Positions 17,818 to 26,017 of a DNA stretch of 64,000 bases are shown here, in pieces. Below the pieces are notes generated by a model that was not told the origin of the DNA, ran no database searches, and saw only the letters and a list, made by a program, of their open reading frames with translations. The stretch is from an uncultured Polaribacter sp. (GTDB lineage Bacteria > Bacteroidota > Bacteroidia > Flavobacteriales > Flavobacteriaceae): positions 124,001 through 188,000 of the forward strand of contig NZ_CANMVP010000002.1 of NCBI RefSeq assembly GCF_947501385.1. Direction: 5' to 3'. How positions within the stretch are numbered: the first letter of the stretch is position 1; every line of letters starts with the position of its first letter. A program made the translations under genes and the position numbers.

Positions 17818-18477
17818 ATGAAAAAAACCCCCATTTATTTCGTTCCAGGCTTAGCCGCTAGTCCCAGAATTTTTGAAAATTTAGAATTAGATCCAGAAAA
17901 ATACACTTTCCATTATTTAGAATGGATAAGGCCTCTTGCTGTAGAAGAAGATATTGATAATTATGCGTGTAGACTAAGTGATGATATTACTGAAGAAAAC
18001 CCGGTATTAATTGGAGTTTCATTTGGTGGCATCATGGCGCAAGAATTAGCGAAATTTGTAAATCCTAAAAAGGTCATCATCATCTCTAGCGTTAAGAACC
18101 AAAACGAGCTTCCAAAAAGATTCAGATTTGCAAAGTTTACTAAAATCTATAGAATTTTCCCAACCATAGTTGTAGAGAATTTTGAAGAATATGCTTGTTT
18201 CTTTTTAGGGAAATCTTTAAAGAAAAAGGCTGAATTGTATCAGAAATACCTTTCTGTAAGAAGTAAAAAATATTTAAAATGGTCTATTTTTAATATCATA
18301 CAATGGGAACAAATGAAACCTGTTGAAAATATTGTTCATATTCATGGTTCAAAAGATACTGTTTTCCCTATAAAAAATATTAAAAACACCATAGAAGTTG
18401 ATGGTGGTACTCATATTATGATACTAACCAAAGCCAAAAAGATTTCAAAAATTATTGATGAAGTTTTAACTTGTTAA
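17818..18477 (+). CDS. Alpha/beta hydrolase
   Basis: 219 residues with an oxyanion-side YFVPGLAASPRIFENL at the start, nucleophile elbow GVSFGGI (Ser68) and a late GGTHIMI that supplies the catalytic His. The acid residue is probably Asp in the HGSKDTVFPI segment. No signal peptide, so cytoplasmic. Substrate unknown. Begins 2 bases after the DUF6438 lipoprotein gene. Confidence 0.83.
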   Translation: MKKTPIYFVPGLAASPRIFENLELDPEKYTFHYLEWIRPLAVEEDIDNYACRLSDDITEENPVLIGVSFGGIMAQELAKFVNPKKVIIISSVKNQNELPKRFRFAKFTKIYRIFPTIVVENFEEYACFFLGKSLKKKAELYQKYLSVRSKKYLKWSIFNIIQWEQMKPVENIVHIHGSKDTVFPIKNIKNTIEVDGGTHIMILTKAKKISKIIDEVLTC

Positions 18478-18521
18478 TACAAAGTTGTCTTCATACTTTT
18501 ATACTATAAAATTACAAAATT

Positions 18522-19424
18522 ATGAAAACAAATAAACGTATTTTATTATTATTGGGGATTACCATTATTACTGCATCTTTTATAAATGCAGTAGGTACAT
18601 CTAAGATAGAACCTGAAACGCAAACACATAAAACATATAAAATAAAAGCTTTAAAGCTACCTGACGGTCTTAATTTAGCAGGAGAAAGAGTTCCTGTAGA
18701 AATTAATGATGTGAAAGAAAGAATGGAAAGAGAATTGCTGGTAAATACCTATTGGCAATCTAATGGTATCTTGCTTATAAAAAGGGCTCATAAATATTTT
18801 CCAGTTTTAGAGCCTTTATTGAAGAAATACAATTTACCTGACGATTTTAAATTTTTAGCTTTGGCCGAAAGTGGTTTTACTGACGATACTTCTTCCGCTG
18901 GTGCGGCAGGTATGTGGCATTTTATGAAAAAAACGGGTAAAGAATATGGTTTAGAAATTAACGATAATGTAGATGAACGCTACCATATTGAAAAAGCTAC
19001 TGAGGTTGCTGCAGCCTATTTAAAAAAAGCAAAAGAAAGCTTAGGTTCTTGGACTTTAGCTGCCGCAGCTTATAATGCAGGTAATTATGGAGTTTCTAAA
19101 AGGTTAGAAACGCAACAAGTTAATAATTATTACGATGCATTGTTACCAAATGAAACGGAACGTTATGTTTTTAGAATTTTAGCTTTAAAAGAAATCATAT
19201 CTCATCCTAAAAAATATGGTTTTGTTTTTGATAAGGAAGATTTGTATACCATCAAAGAAACAAGAACTGTAAAAGTAGATACGGTTGTTTCTAATTTAGC
19301 TTTATTTGCAAAAAAATTCGGTATGAATTATAAAGAATTGAAAATTCACAATCCTTGGTTACGAGAAAATAAGCTGAATAATAAAAGTAGAAAATTGTAT
19401 GAGATTAAAATTCCTGTACAATAA
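18522..19424 (+). CDS. Lytic transglycosylase with degenerate LysM-like tail (MltD-like)
   Basis: 300 residues. A signal anchor (ILLLLGITIITASFINAVG) leads to a family-1 SLT domain with catalytic Glu116 in FLALAESGF, followed by SAGAAGMWHFMKKTGKEYG and the AAAYNAGNYG motif. The end (about 240-300) has a weak LysM pattern (VSNLALFAKKFGMNYKELK). Such enzymes cleave the MurNAc-GlcNAc bond with formation of 1,6-anhydro-MurNAc during cell wall turnover. It converges on ywbE with adjacent stops. Confidence 0.88.
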   Translation: MKTNKRILLLLGITIITASFINAVGTSKIEPETQTHKTYKIKALKLPDGLNLAGERVPVEINDVKERMERELLVNTYWQSNGILLIKRAHKYFPVLEPLLKKYNLPDDFKFLALAESGFTDDTSSAGAAGMWHFMKKTGKEYGLEINDNVDERYHIEKATEVAAAYLKKAKESLGSWTLAAAAYNAGNYGVSKRLETQQVNNYYDALLPNETERYVFRILALKEIISHPKKYGFVFDKEDLYTIKETRTVKVDTVVSNLALFAKKFGMNYKELKIHNPWLRENKLNNKSRKLYEIKIPVQ

Positions 19425-19622
19425 TTATAACACGTTTTTAACTCTTCCTACAAGTCCAGATTCTAATTGTACTTTTATTCCGTAAGGATGGTTTAAAGAT
19501 TTGGTAAGGATTTTACTCACCTTTCCTTCGCTTAACTCACCACTTCTTTGATGTTGTTTTTGAACAATTTCTACAAATAAACCTATTTGTATATTTTTTC
19601 TTTGTCTTCCGTCAATAACCAT
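19425..19622 (-). CDS. YwbE family protein (DUF2196)
   Basis: 65 residues with the family pattern GRQRKNIQIGLFVEIVQKQ, then SGELSEGKVSKILTKS and HPYGIKVQLESGLVGRVKNV. YwbE proteins are short, single-domain, of unknown function and widely distributed. The GxxVEIV and G.V..IL.....HP.GIKV segments are intact. It lies downstream of the csp copy and its terminator, on the same strand. Confidence 0.82.
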   Translation of the reverse strand: MVIDGRQRKNIQIGLFVEIVQKQHQRSGELSEGKVSKILTKSLNHPYGIKVQLESGLVGRVKNVL

Positions 19623-19644
19623 AATCCCTTTTAAAAGCGAAAAT

Positions 19645-19676
19645 AAAAAAAGCCTATCAATTATTGATAGGCTTTT
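19645..19676 (-). terminator. Rho-independent terminator of the downstream csp copy
   Basis: A perfect stem GCCTATCAA / TTGATAGGC with a 3-base loop, flanked by an A-run on the plus strand, which reads as a T-run after the hairpin on the minus strand. It has the same design as the terminator at 20157-20188. Confidence 0.85.
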
Positions 19677-19706
19677 GGATAAAAATTAACTAGTAATAGA
19701 TATATG

Positions 19707-19898
19707 TTATAATACTCTTACGTTTACTGCGTTTAATCCTTTTTTACCATCTTGTAAGTCAAACTCAACTTCATCGTTTTCACGAATTTCGTCAATTAAT
19801 CCTGACACATGTACAAAATGTTCTTTGTTGTTTCCTTCTTCAGTAATAAATCCGAATCCTTTAGATTCATTGAAAAATTTTACGGTACCTTTATTCAT
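19707..19898 (-). CDS. Cold-shock-domain RNA-binding protein (copy 1)
   Basis: 63 residues, one CSD. The RNA-binding motifs RNP1 (KGFGFI) and RNP2 (HFVHV) are intact. Such proteins bind single-stranded RNA or DNA and act as RNA chaperones during cold adaptation and growth. It differs from the copy at 20225-20416 at only three residues (Ile35/Val, Lys52/Arg, Leu63/Ile). The promoter box, leader hairpin and terminator are duplicated too. The leader of about 50 bases contains a hairpin at 19917-19940. Confidence 0.95.
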   Translation of the reverse strand: MNKGTVKFFNESKGFGFITEEGNNKEHFVHVSGLIDEIRENDEVEFDLQDGKKGLNAVNVRVL

Positions 19899-19916
19899 TA
19901 TAATAAAATTAAATAT

Positions 19917-19940
19917 GTTGCTTGTTTAATTACTAGCAAC
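19917..19940 (-). promoter_or_regulatory. Leader hairpin of csp copy 1
   Basis: A 24-base inverted repeat 18 bases before the start codon: outer stem GTTGCT / AGCAAC, then one mismatch (A-A in the RNA) and two more pairs, loop of 6. The equivalent hairpin in copy 2 is 20435-20458. A position that is C-G on the plus strand here is T-A there, which keeps the pair. Confidence 0.55.
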
Positions 19941-19953
19941 GTTTATTGATTTG

Positions 19954-19961
19954 CAAAGATA
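19954..19961 (-). promoter_or_regulatory. Promoter -7 box of csp copy 1
   Basis: Plus-strand CAAAGATA is TATCTTTG on the coding strand, matching TAnnTTTG. The surrounding sequence (about 25 bases) is shared with the box of copy 2. The -33 TTG is not obvious here. Confidence 0.6.
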
Positions 19962-20104
19962 ATGCCAATAATTGAAAAAAGAAATAAAACTTTGATTTAC
20001 TTTACATAAAATTGATGTTAGTACTGAAATGAAGAACCTCAACCCAAGCTTCTAAGGCATCCAGTAGGAATTTCTTTTTTATTTCCACACAGATGTTGCT
20101 TCGC

Positions 20105-20120
20105 TTCCGAAGCTTCGGAA
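20105..20120. repeat. Perfect 16-base palindrome between the csp copies
   Basis: TTCCGAAGCTTCGGAA is self-complementary over its full length. The core resembles the arms of the inverted repeat at 8704-8746. The rest of the gap 19962-20156 is AT-rich and shows no gene. Confidence 0.5.
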
Positions 20121-20156
20121 TAAAAATTGAGTTTCACTAATTTAAATACTGAAATT

Positions 20157-20188
20157 AAAAAAACCCTATCAATTATTGATAGGGTTTT
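20157..20188 (-). terminator. Rho-independent terminator of csp copy 2
   Basis: Stem CCCTATCAA / TTGATAGGG, loop TTA, with an A-run to the left that becomes the T-run on the minus strand. Compared with 19645-19676, the G-C pair at the stem base is changed to C-G, so the pairing is preserved. Confidence 0.85.
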
Positions 20189-20224
20189 AGATAAAAAATT
20201 AACTAGTAATAAAATAATATATAA

Positions 20225-20416
20225 TTATATAACTCTTACGTTTACTGCGTTTAATCCTTTTCTTCCATCTTGTAAGTCAAATTCAACTTCATCGTTTTCA
20301 CGAATCTCGTCAACTAATCCTGACACATGTACAAAATGTTCTTTGTTGTTTCCTTCTTCAGTGATAAATCCGAATCCTTTAGATTCATTGAAAAATTTTA
20401 CGGTACCTTTATTCAT
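20225..20416 (-). CDS. Cold-shock-domain RNA-binding protein (copy 2)
   Basis: 63 residues, nearly identical to copy 1 (three conservative differences), with RNP1 KGFGFI and RNP2 HFVHV. Same role expected: single-stranded nucleic acid binding and RNA melting. It has its own promoter (20472-20502), leader hairpin and terminator, so the two copies are independent transcription units that arose from duplication of the whole unit of about 500 bases. Confidence 0.95.
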   Translation of the reverse strand: MNKGTVKFFNESKGFGFITEEGNNKEHFVHVSGLVDEIRENDEVEFDLQDGRKGLNAVNVRVI

Positions 20417-20434
20417 TGTAATAGTATTAAATAT

Positions 20435-20458
20435 GTTATTTGTTTAATTACAAACAAC
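20435..20458 (-). promoter_or_regulatory. Leader hairpin of csp copy 2
   Basis: A 24-base inverted repeat 18 bases before the ATG, in the same place and with the same loop as in copy 1. In the RNA all nine stem positions can pair, one of them as U-G. Differences from copy 1 preserve or improve pairing. Confidence 0.55.
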
Positions 20459-20471
20459 GTTTATTGAATTG

Positions 20472-20502
20472 CAAAGATAATGCCAATAAATTTATTTTGC
20501 AA
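20472..20502 (-). promoter_or_regulatory. Promoter of csp copy 2
   Basis: Coding-strand TATCTTTG (plus-strand 20472-20479) is the -7 box, and TTG (plus-strand CAA at 20500-20502) lies 20 bases upstream as the -33 element. This fits the flavobacterial TTG / TAnnTTTG promoter well. Confidence 0.7.
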
Positions 20503-20532
20503 AAAGATTCATTATTTTTTTATTTCGCCACA

Positions 20533-21474
20533 TTATGTATTGTAGATAAGTGCTTTAACATCGTTAAATTCTTTTATAATGGCTTCTAAAACTTCCTTTG
20601 CAGGTTTTATTTTATGAATTAACCCTGCAATTTGACCTATTTCTAACTCACCTTCCACCAAATCTCCTTCAAACATTCCTTTTTTTGCGCGTGCTCTTCC
20701 TAATAATTTCTTTAATTCTTCTACCGTTGGTTTTTTTAGATACAATTCTTGTATTTCATTATAAAATTTATTTTTTACCAAACGTACAGGCGCCAATTCC
20801 TTTAATGTTACATGTGTATCACCATCTTTAACATCTAAAATGGTTTGTTTAAAATTTTCGTGTGCAGAAGATTCTTTGGTTGCTGCAAACCTACTTCCTA
20901 TTTGTACACCATCTGCTCCTAATGCCATTGCTGCTAACATTCCACGTCCAGAACCAATTCCTCCCGCAGCAATTACAGGTATTTTAACTTGTTCTTTCAC
21001 CATAGGAATTAAAGTAAATGTGGTCGTTTCTTCTCTTCCATTATGTCCACCAGCTTCAAAACCTTCACAAACAACTGCCGCTACACCTGCCAATTCTGCT
21101 TTTAAAGCAAATTTCACAGAACTAACTACATGCACCACTGTAATATTTTTCTCTTTTAAAAAGGAAGTCCAAGTTTTTGGATTACCGGCAGAAGTAAAAA
21201 CAATCTTTACACCTTCTTCAATAATAATATCTATTATTTTTTCAATATCTGGGTATAACATTGGCACGTTTACTCCAAAAGGTTTGTCAGTTGCTTTTTT
21301 ACATTTTTGGATGTGTTCTCTTAAAATTTTAGGATACATAGAGCCTGCACCAATTAAGCCCAACCCGCCAGCGTTTGAAACGGCAGAAGCCAATTTCCAA
21401 CCAGAAACCCAAATCATTCCACCTTGAATAATAGGATATTTGATACCAAACAATTCTGTAATCTTATTTGTCAT
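20533..21474 (-). CDS. Nitronate monooxygenase (2-nitropropane dioxygenase family)
   Basis: 313 residues forming an FMN-binding TIM barrel. Motifs: YPIIQGGMIWVSG at the N-terminus, AVSNAGGLGLIGAGSMYP, EGFEAGGHNG (FMN and catalytic His), and IPVIAAGGIGSGRGMLAAMALGA split here as IPVIAAGGIGSGRG plus MLAAMALGADGVQIGSRF. The family oxidises alkyl nitronates, and some members are enoyl-ACP reductases (FabK), which the flavobacterial context does not exclude. The start codon overlaps the stop of the subtilase gene by one base, so the two are co-transcribed. Confidence 0.88.
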   Translation of the reverse strand: MTNKITELFGIKYPIIQGGMIWVSGWKLASAVSNAGGLGLIGAGSMYPKILREHIQKCKKATDKPFGVNVPMLYPDIEKIIDIIIEEGVKIVFTSAGNPKTWTSFLKEKNITVVHVVSSVKFALKAELAGVAAVVCEGFEAGGHNGREETTTFTLIPMVKEQVKIPVIAAGGIGSGRGMLAAMALGADGVQIGSRFAATKESSAHENFKQTILDVKDGDTHVTLKELAPVRLVKNKFYNEIQELYLKKPTVEELKKLLGRARAKKGMFEGDLVEGELEIGQIAGLIHKIKPAKEVLEAIIKEFNDVKALIYNT

Positions 21475-23144
21475 TAGTTCTTAATAATCTTTATAGTTTT
21501 ATATTGATTTCCTTTTGAAATTCTTAAAAAATAAATGCCGTTTTCTAAAAAAGAAATATTTAGATCATCTGAAAATATTTGTTTTTGTTGAAAAACTTGT
21601 TTTCCTAAAAGATCAAATATCTGTAGTGTATAATTTTTGAAGTTACTTTGAATTCCTTCAATTTTAAAAGTTGTTGAAATTGGATTCGGGGTAATTTTTA
21701 CAATTTCTAAAAGATTTTCTTCTATAGAAAGTGATGCTACATAATTGTTGAACGCAAGCTCAAAATTTGGAATTCCATAGCCAAATTGAGCCTCAGGATT
21801 GGAAAACCGATCAGCAGATTCGTAAACTGCTTTCTTTAAAAACTCATTAAAATTATGTGAGTCTTTAAAACTTTGATTTCTAGCCGATTTTAAAATAAAT
21901 CCTTTATGCTGATTCAAACAAGCAATTAAACCTGCCATTATTGGTGATGAAAATGAGGTTCCGTTCGAAGAAATAATAGCCCCATTAGAATGACTAATAA
22001 CTGCTGCATTCACCCCTTGTGCTAAAATTTCCGGTTTCACTCTTCCATCCGCAGTGGGACCAAAAGAACTAAAACTTGCTATATTTCCTTTGCTATCTAC
22101 CGCGCCAACTGTAATTACAGAGGGTGCATCTGCAGGTGCTGTAATATATTTCCATAAATCATTACCTGAATTCCCGGCAGAATTTACAACCAAGATTCCT
22201 TTATTTGCTGCAATTTCTGCTCCTCGAGTGATAAAAGCTGTTTTTCCATCCATATCTGAGTAAGCATAGTTATAATTAGGATTGTCAAAAGTAGAATATC
22301 CTAAAGAAGTATTAATAATATCTACGCCTAAACTATCTGCTCTTTCAGCTGCTTCTACCCATAATGTTTCTTCTAAAGGAACTTCTACAGCAGCATTTTC
22401 TGTTCTAAATAAATAGAAAGATGCATTTGGTGCAGTTCCTACAAATTCATTTTCTAAATAGCCACCAATGGTTGATAGCACATTTGTACCATGATTGTTC
22501 CCTGAATAAAAATTTGTGTTTCTTTCTACAAAATCATAACCTCCAAGAATTTTTTGATGCCCTCTTAATCTTTGAAAAGCGGGTAAAACATCTACATTCG
22601 GGAAACCTGCGTCTATTACAGCAATCATTTGACCTTCGCCTGTTAAACCTTGTGCATGTAAATAATCTCCCTTGAGTATTTTTATTTGATTGCTTGTGCT
22701 GCCATAATTAAATGTACTTTGTGAAGTTTTGAATTTATTATAATGGTTTGCCTTTTTAATCGATTTATTAGCTAGATTATTAAAAGATTTATTTGCAAAT
22801 TTAATCTTGTTTATAAAAGAAAGGCTAGAAAAAACTGCCTCTATATTTGTTTTTGTTCCTTGAATATGAATCGCATTCAACCATTTAGATTTCCCTAAAA
22901 CAACTATATTTCCTTCATTTTTTAATTGATTGTAATAATTTTCATCAATGGGAACATCAGAAAGTTCTAAATCTATATTTTGATTATTCCTTCTATCAAT
23001 CGCTCTTTGAGAAAGCATTGTTAAAGGATTTGCCAAAAAAGTAGCCGCATTTGGTTTGTCTTTTAAAAACAACCAAGCATCTTCCTGTTGTGAAAACAAT
23101 GAAAAAGTAAATAATAAAGAAAAAAGTAATGTTATTTTTTTCAT
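21474..23144 (-). CDS. Secreted subtilisin-like serine protease with type IX secretion tail
   Basis: 556 residues. After a signal peptide (ITLLFSLLFTFSLFSQ), a propeptide-like region runs to about 150. The S8 catalytic triad is Asp178 (AVIDAGFP), His218 (NHGTNV) and Ser397 (GTSFSSPIMAG), with oxyanion Asn325 (SAGNSG). The last 80 residues form a type A T9SS sorting domain (ITPNPIS, LQIFDLLGKQVF, LENGIYFLRI, KTIKIIKN), so the enzyme is exported through the type IX system and attached to or released from the cell surface. Likely role is degradation of external protein. Confidence 0.93.
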   Translation of the reverse strand: MKKITLLFSLLFTFSLFSQQEDAWLFLKDKPNAATFLANPLTMLSQRAIDRRNNQNIDLELSDVPIDENYYNQLKNEGNIVVLGKSKWLNAIHIQGTKTNIEAVFSSLSFINKIKFANKSFNNLANKSIKKANHYNKFKTSQSTFNYGSTSNQIKILKGDYLHAQGLTGEGQMIAVIDAGFPNVDVLPAFQRLRGHQKILGGYDFVERNTNFYSGNNHGTNVLSTIGGYLENEFVGTAPNASFYLFRTENAAVEVPLEETLWVEAAERADSLGVDIINTSLGYSTFDNPNYNYAYSDMDGKTAFITRGAEIAANKGILVVNSAGNSGNDLWKYITAPADAPSVITVGAVDSKGNIASFSSFGPTADGRVKPEILAQGVNAAVISHSNGAIISSNGTSFSSPIMAGLIACLNQHKGFILKSARNQSFKDSHNFNEFLKKAVYESADRFSNPEAQFGYGIPNFELAFNNYVASLSIEENLLEIVKITPNPISTTFKIEGIQSNFKNYTLQIFDLLGKQVFQQKQIFSDDLNISFLENGIYFLRISKGNQYKTIKIIKN

Positions 23145-23196
23145 AAGTTTATTGTAAACGATAAAAATACCATTTTAATAAACCTAAAAAAAGTTT

Positions 23197-24384
23197 TTAA
23201 GAAATAACACCAGAACCTAATAACTCTTCTTTTTGATACCAAGCAACAAACTGGCCTTCTTGTATAGCAGATTGTTTGTTTTCAAATTCAACATATAATC
23301 CATTTTCAACTTTATATAGGGTCGCTTTTTCTAAACCTTGTCTGTACCGAATTCTAGCTTCCACATGCATCGATTCTCCAGAATTCAAAGTTAAATCTTC
23401 ACGAATCCAATGTATTTCTTCGTTTGATACAAACAACACATTTCGATACAAGCCTTGATGATTTTTACCCTCACCTGTGTAAATTGTATTGGTTTTCACA
23501 TCTGTTTCAATGACGTATAAAGCTTCTTTTGTACCACCAACATTTAGTCCCTTTCGTTGTCCTTTGGTAAAATAGTGTGCACCTTGATGTTTCCCAACGA
23601 ATTTTCCGTCTTCTTCTGAATACTTAAATTTAGTTGCAAAATATTTTAATGATGCTTCCTTGTTTTCAAATTTTGGTGCGGACTTTATATATTCAGGAAA
23701 ATCTGAAGGAATTTGAATGATATTCCCTTCTTTTGGTTGCAATTTTTGTTGTAAAAATTCTGGTAGACGGACTTTACCAATAAAACAAAGTCCTTGAGAA
23801 TCTTTTTTATCTGCTGTAATTAAGTCGGCTTTTTTAGCAATTTCTCTAACTTCTGGTTTTGTCAATTCGCCAATAGGAAATAATGCTTTTGCTAATTGCT
23901 CTTGAGACAATTGGCATAAAAAATAAGACTGGTCTTTATTGATATCTTTCCCTGCTAATAATTTATAAACTGGTTTTCCATCAATTATTGCTGCATCTTT
24001 TCTACAATAATGACCCGTCGCAACATAGTCTGCGCCTAATTTTAGAGCAATGTCCATAAAAACATCAAACTTTATTTCACGATTACAAAGTATGTCTGGG
24101 TTTGGTGTTCTTCCTTTTTCATATTCAGCAAACATATAATCTACAATTTTGTCTTTGTATTGTTCGCTTAAATCTACCACTTGAAAAGGAATTCCTAATT
24201 TTTCTGCAACAATCATTGCATCATTACTATCTTCTAACCACGGACATTCATTAGAAATGGTTACTGAATCATCGTGCCAATTTTTCATAAAAAGCCCAAT
24301 CACTTCAAAACCTTGTTCTTTTAATAAATATGCAGTAACACTAGAATCTACACCACCAGAAAGACCAACTACTACTCGTTTCAT
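23197..24384 (-). CDS. mnmA: tRNA-specific 2-thiouridylase MnmA
   Basis: 395 residues. It makes 2-thiouridine at U34 of Lys, Glu and Gln tRNAs using ATP and persulfide sulfur. PP-loop SGGVDSS (9-15), [14 protein letters not shown] with catalytic Cys100, and [13 protein letters not shown] with Cys200 are all present, and [11 protein letters not shown] is a family hallmark. Length is slightly above the common 360-370, with an insertion around 225-250. A consensus -7 promoter box lies just upstream. Confidence 0.95.
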   Translation of the reverse strand: MKRVVVGLSGGVDSSVTAYLLKEQGFEVIGLFMKNWHDDSVTISNECPWLEDSNDAMIVAEKLGIPFQVVDLSEQYKDKIVDYMFAEYEKGRTPNPDILCNREIKFDVFMDIALKLGADYVATGHYCRKDAAIIDGKPVYKLLAGKDINKDQSYFLCQLSQEQLAKALFPIGELTKPEVREIAKKADLITADKKDSQGLCFIGKVRLPEFLQQKLQPKEGNIIQIPSDFPEYIKSAPKFENKEASLKYFATKFKYSEEDGKFVGKHQGAHYFTKGQRKGLNVGGTKEALYVIETDVKTNTIYTGEGKNHQGLYRNVLFVSNEEIHWIREDLTLNSGESMHVEARIRYRQGLEKATLYKVENGLYVEFENKQSAIQEGQFVAWYQKEELLGSGVIS

Positions 24385-24402
24385 ACACTATTTTTGTGGG
24401 TG

Positions 24403-24410
24403 CAAAGATA
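24403..24410 (-). promoter_or_regulatory. Promoter -7 box of mnmA
   Basis: Plus-strand CAAAGATA equals TATCTTTG on the coding strand (TAnnTTTG). It lies 18 bases before the start codon, implying a very short leader. No TTG is visible at the -33 spacing. Confidence 0.5.
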
Positions 24411-24587
24411 CAAATTAGAAATGGTTTTAAAAGACGCGAATTGCACAGATTATTTATGGGTATTTCGAAGACATTCACAGAGAAATATTAGAGATTCACA
24501 GAAGATTATTAAAAAAGTTGACACAGATTCTTACGGATGCTGTGATTTAATATTATAGAGATACCTTACAGAAAAAAACTGGCTCAA

Positions 24588-24622
24588 TTTTCCCCTTTGG
24601 GGAAATGTCTGAAAGACAATGG
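24588..24622. repeat. Double-palindrome repeat (same family as the insert in argG)
   Basis: Two adjacent palindromes, TTTCCCC-TTT-GGGGAAA (24589-24605) and GTCT-GAA-AGAC (24607-24617), then AATGGG. The element at 51589-51630 has the same order with changed but still complementary stems. It lies at the 3' end of the MORN-repeat gene. The rest of the gap 24411-24587 is AT-rich. Confidence 0.6.
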
Positions 24623-24624
24623 GC

Positions 24625-25341
24625 TTATTTATTCTCTTTCTTTCTAGTAAATGTTTTCTCCTTCTTTTTCTCTTGTTCTGAAGCAATTTCACCATCTAAA
24701 TAAAACTCCCACTTCCCTACTCTTTTTCCGTCTTTGTAAATTCCTGTTTCTTTTAAATTTCCGTCCAATTCGAAGTATTTTGCCAATCCGTTTGGCTTGC
24801 CATCTTTGTAAGTAATTTTTTCTATTAAAACACCTTTACTAGAATATTTGCTAGAAACACCTTCTAAGAATCCGTTTTTATATTCAGCAAATTCAGTGAT
24901 TTGTCCATCGGGATAATACACCAGCTGTGTACCATGAAGTGTACCGTTTTTATAATTTTCTTCTGACATTAAAATGCCATTTGGATAAAAATACTTCCAG
25001 TTGCCAACTCTTTTTCTTTTATCTAAAACACCTTCCGTTTTAATCTTTCCTTTTAATGTAAAAAACTGAACAAATACAGAATCTGATGCTTCAAAAAAAG
25101 TTTTGATAATTACGGGTTTTTCTGAAGTGGTAACATCATAAAACTTAAAGACACCAACTTCTTTTCCATTTTTAAACTGCCCTGTATAGCGAATTCTTTT
25201 ATTTGGATGGTATTTTTTCCAAATTCCTGTGCGTTTTTTATTTTGATCAAATTGATTGATTTTCTGCGCATTACAATCTTCACTTGTACAATAACAAGCA
25301 AAAAAAGCAAAAAGAAAAACCAGTTTTTTTATATTTAACAT
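24625..25341 (-). CDS. YwqK-type MORN-repeat protein
   Basis: 238 residues with an N-terminal signal (LVFLFAFFACYCTSEDCNAQ), then six or more repeats of about 23 residues of the MORN type: RTGIWKKYHPNKRIRYTGQF, RVGNWKYFYPNGILMSEENY, LEGVSSKYSSKGVLIEKITY. In database records such proteins are often called YwqK-family antitoxin, but no toxin gene is nearby and the signal peptide points to the envelope. A structural or surface role is as likely. Highly charged C-terminus (EQEKKKEKTFTRKKENK). Confidence 0.78.
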   Translation of the reverse strand: MLNIKKLVFLFAFFACYCTSEDCNAQKINQFDQNKKRTGIWKKYHPNKRIRYTGQFKNGKEVGVFKFYDVTTSEKPVIIKTFFEASDSVFVQFFTLKGKIKTEGVLDKRKRVGNWKYFYPNGILMSEENYKNGTLHGTQLVYYPDGQITEFAEYKNGFLEGVSSKYSSKGVLIEKITYKDGKPNGLAKYFELDGNLKETGIYKDGKRVGKWEFYLDGEIASEQEKKKEKTFTRKKENK

Positions 25342-25375
25342 CTAAAGAAAATCTTACAACAAATATACATTAATA

Positions 25376-25963
25376 GTGCTAGAAACGAATCGTCTTTTTT
25401 TAATAGCACAACTCGATCACATGGAAAACCCTAAAAGGGAGAACAGACAAAGCGTTGCAAATATTGTGTTAGAAAACCCAATTTTATTCAAAGAGTTGGT
25501 TGCTATTACTTTTGAAGTTGATACTAAAGTTTCTATAAAAGCTGCTTGGGTTTTAGAGTGGTTTTGCACTCACCATCATTTAGAATGGATGCTTCCACAT
25601 TTAGATGAATTTTCTGAAAAGATTTCAACTTTAAAATTTGACAGTGCCATTAGACCCTGTGCAAAAATTTGTGAACATTTGGCAACTTCCTATCATGTTA
25701 AAACTACTAATGAAATTAAAGAGAACTTAACACCCCAACAAATTGATAACATTATAGCAACTGGTTTTGATTGGTTAATTACTCCACAAAAAATTGCAGT
25801 GAGAGCTTACACGATGCATACTTTATATCTTTTTGGTCTAGAGAGAGATTGGATTCATCCAGAGTTAAAACATTTGATAGAAACCAAAATAATTCATGAG
25901 AGTAAAGGCACGAAAGCACGCGGAAAACAGATTATAAATTTGATTGAAAAACATCTAAAATGA
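25376..25963 (+). CDS. Conserved helical-repeat protein upstream of purB
   Basis: 195 residues from GTG at 25376; the alternative ATG at 25421 would cut off a helix (LFLIAQLDHMENPKRENRQS) that appears to belong to the fold. All-alpha with HEAT-like character (VSIKAAWVLEWFCTHHHLEW, IAVRAYTMHTLYLFG). Homologues before purB in Flavobacteriaceae are, as I recall, sometimes mislabelled adenylosuccinate lyase, but no lyase signature is present. Function unknown. purB follows after 54 bases with its own promoter box. Confidence 0.7.
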   Translation: MLETNRLFLIAQLDHMENPKRENRQSVANIVLENPILFKELVAITFEVDTKVSIKAAWVLEWFCTHHHLEWMLPHLDEFSEKISTLKFDSAIRPCAKICEHLATSYHVKTTNEIKENLTPQQIDNIIATGFDWLITPQKIAVRAYTMHTLYLFGLERDWIHPELKHLIETKIIHESKGTKARGKQIINLIEKHLK

Positions 25964-25987
25964 CATTAATAAGTGTCTTTTAATCCT

Positions 25988-25995
25988 TATTTTTG
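25988..25995 (+). promoter_or_regulatory. Promoter -7 box of purB
   Basis: TATTTTTG matches TAnnTTTG, 22 bases before the chosen purB ATG at 26018. It supports that start over the in-frame ATG-less extension to 25973. Confidence 0.5.
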
Positions 25996-26017
25996 TTGCT
26001 TACAACACAACAAAATA

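Noticed and set aside
20127..20447. Plus-strand open frame across csp copy 2
   Set aside because: It is antisense to a clear cold-shock gene and includes its terminator.
20840..21427. 195-residue plus-strand open frame antisense to the nitronate monooxygenase gene
   Set aside because: Proline/alanine-rich antisense shadow with no domain. The minus-strand protein has all family motifs.
24625..25341. YwqK-type protein as antitoxin of a toxin-antitoxin pair
   Set aside because: It carries a signal peptide and no toxin gene is adjacent. The label comes from a family name only.
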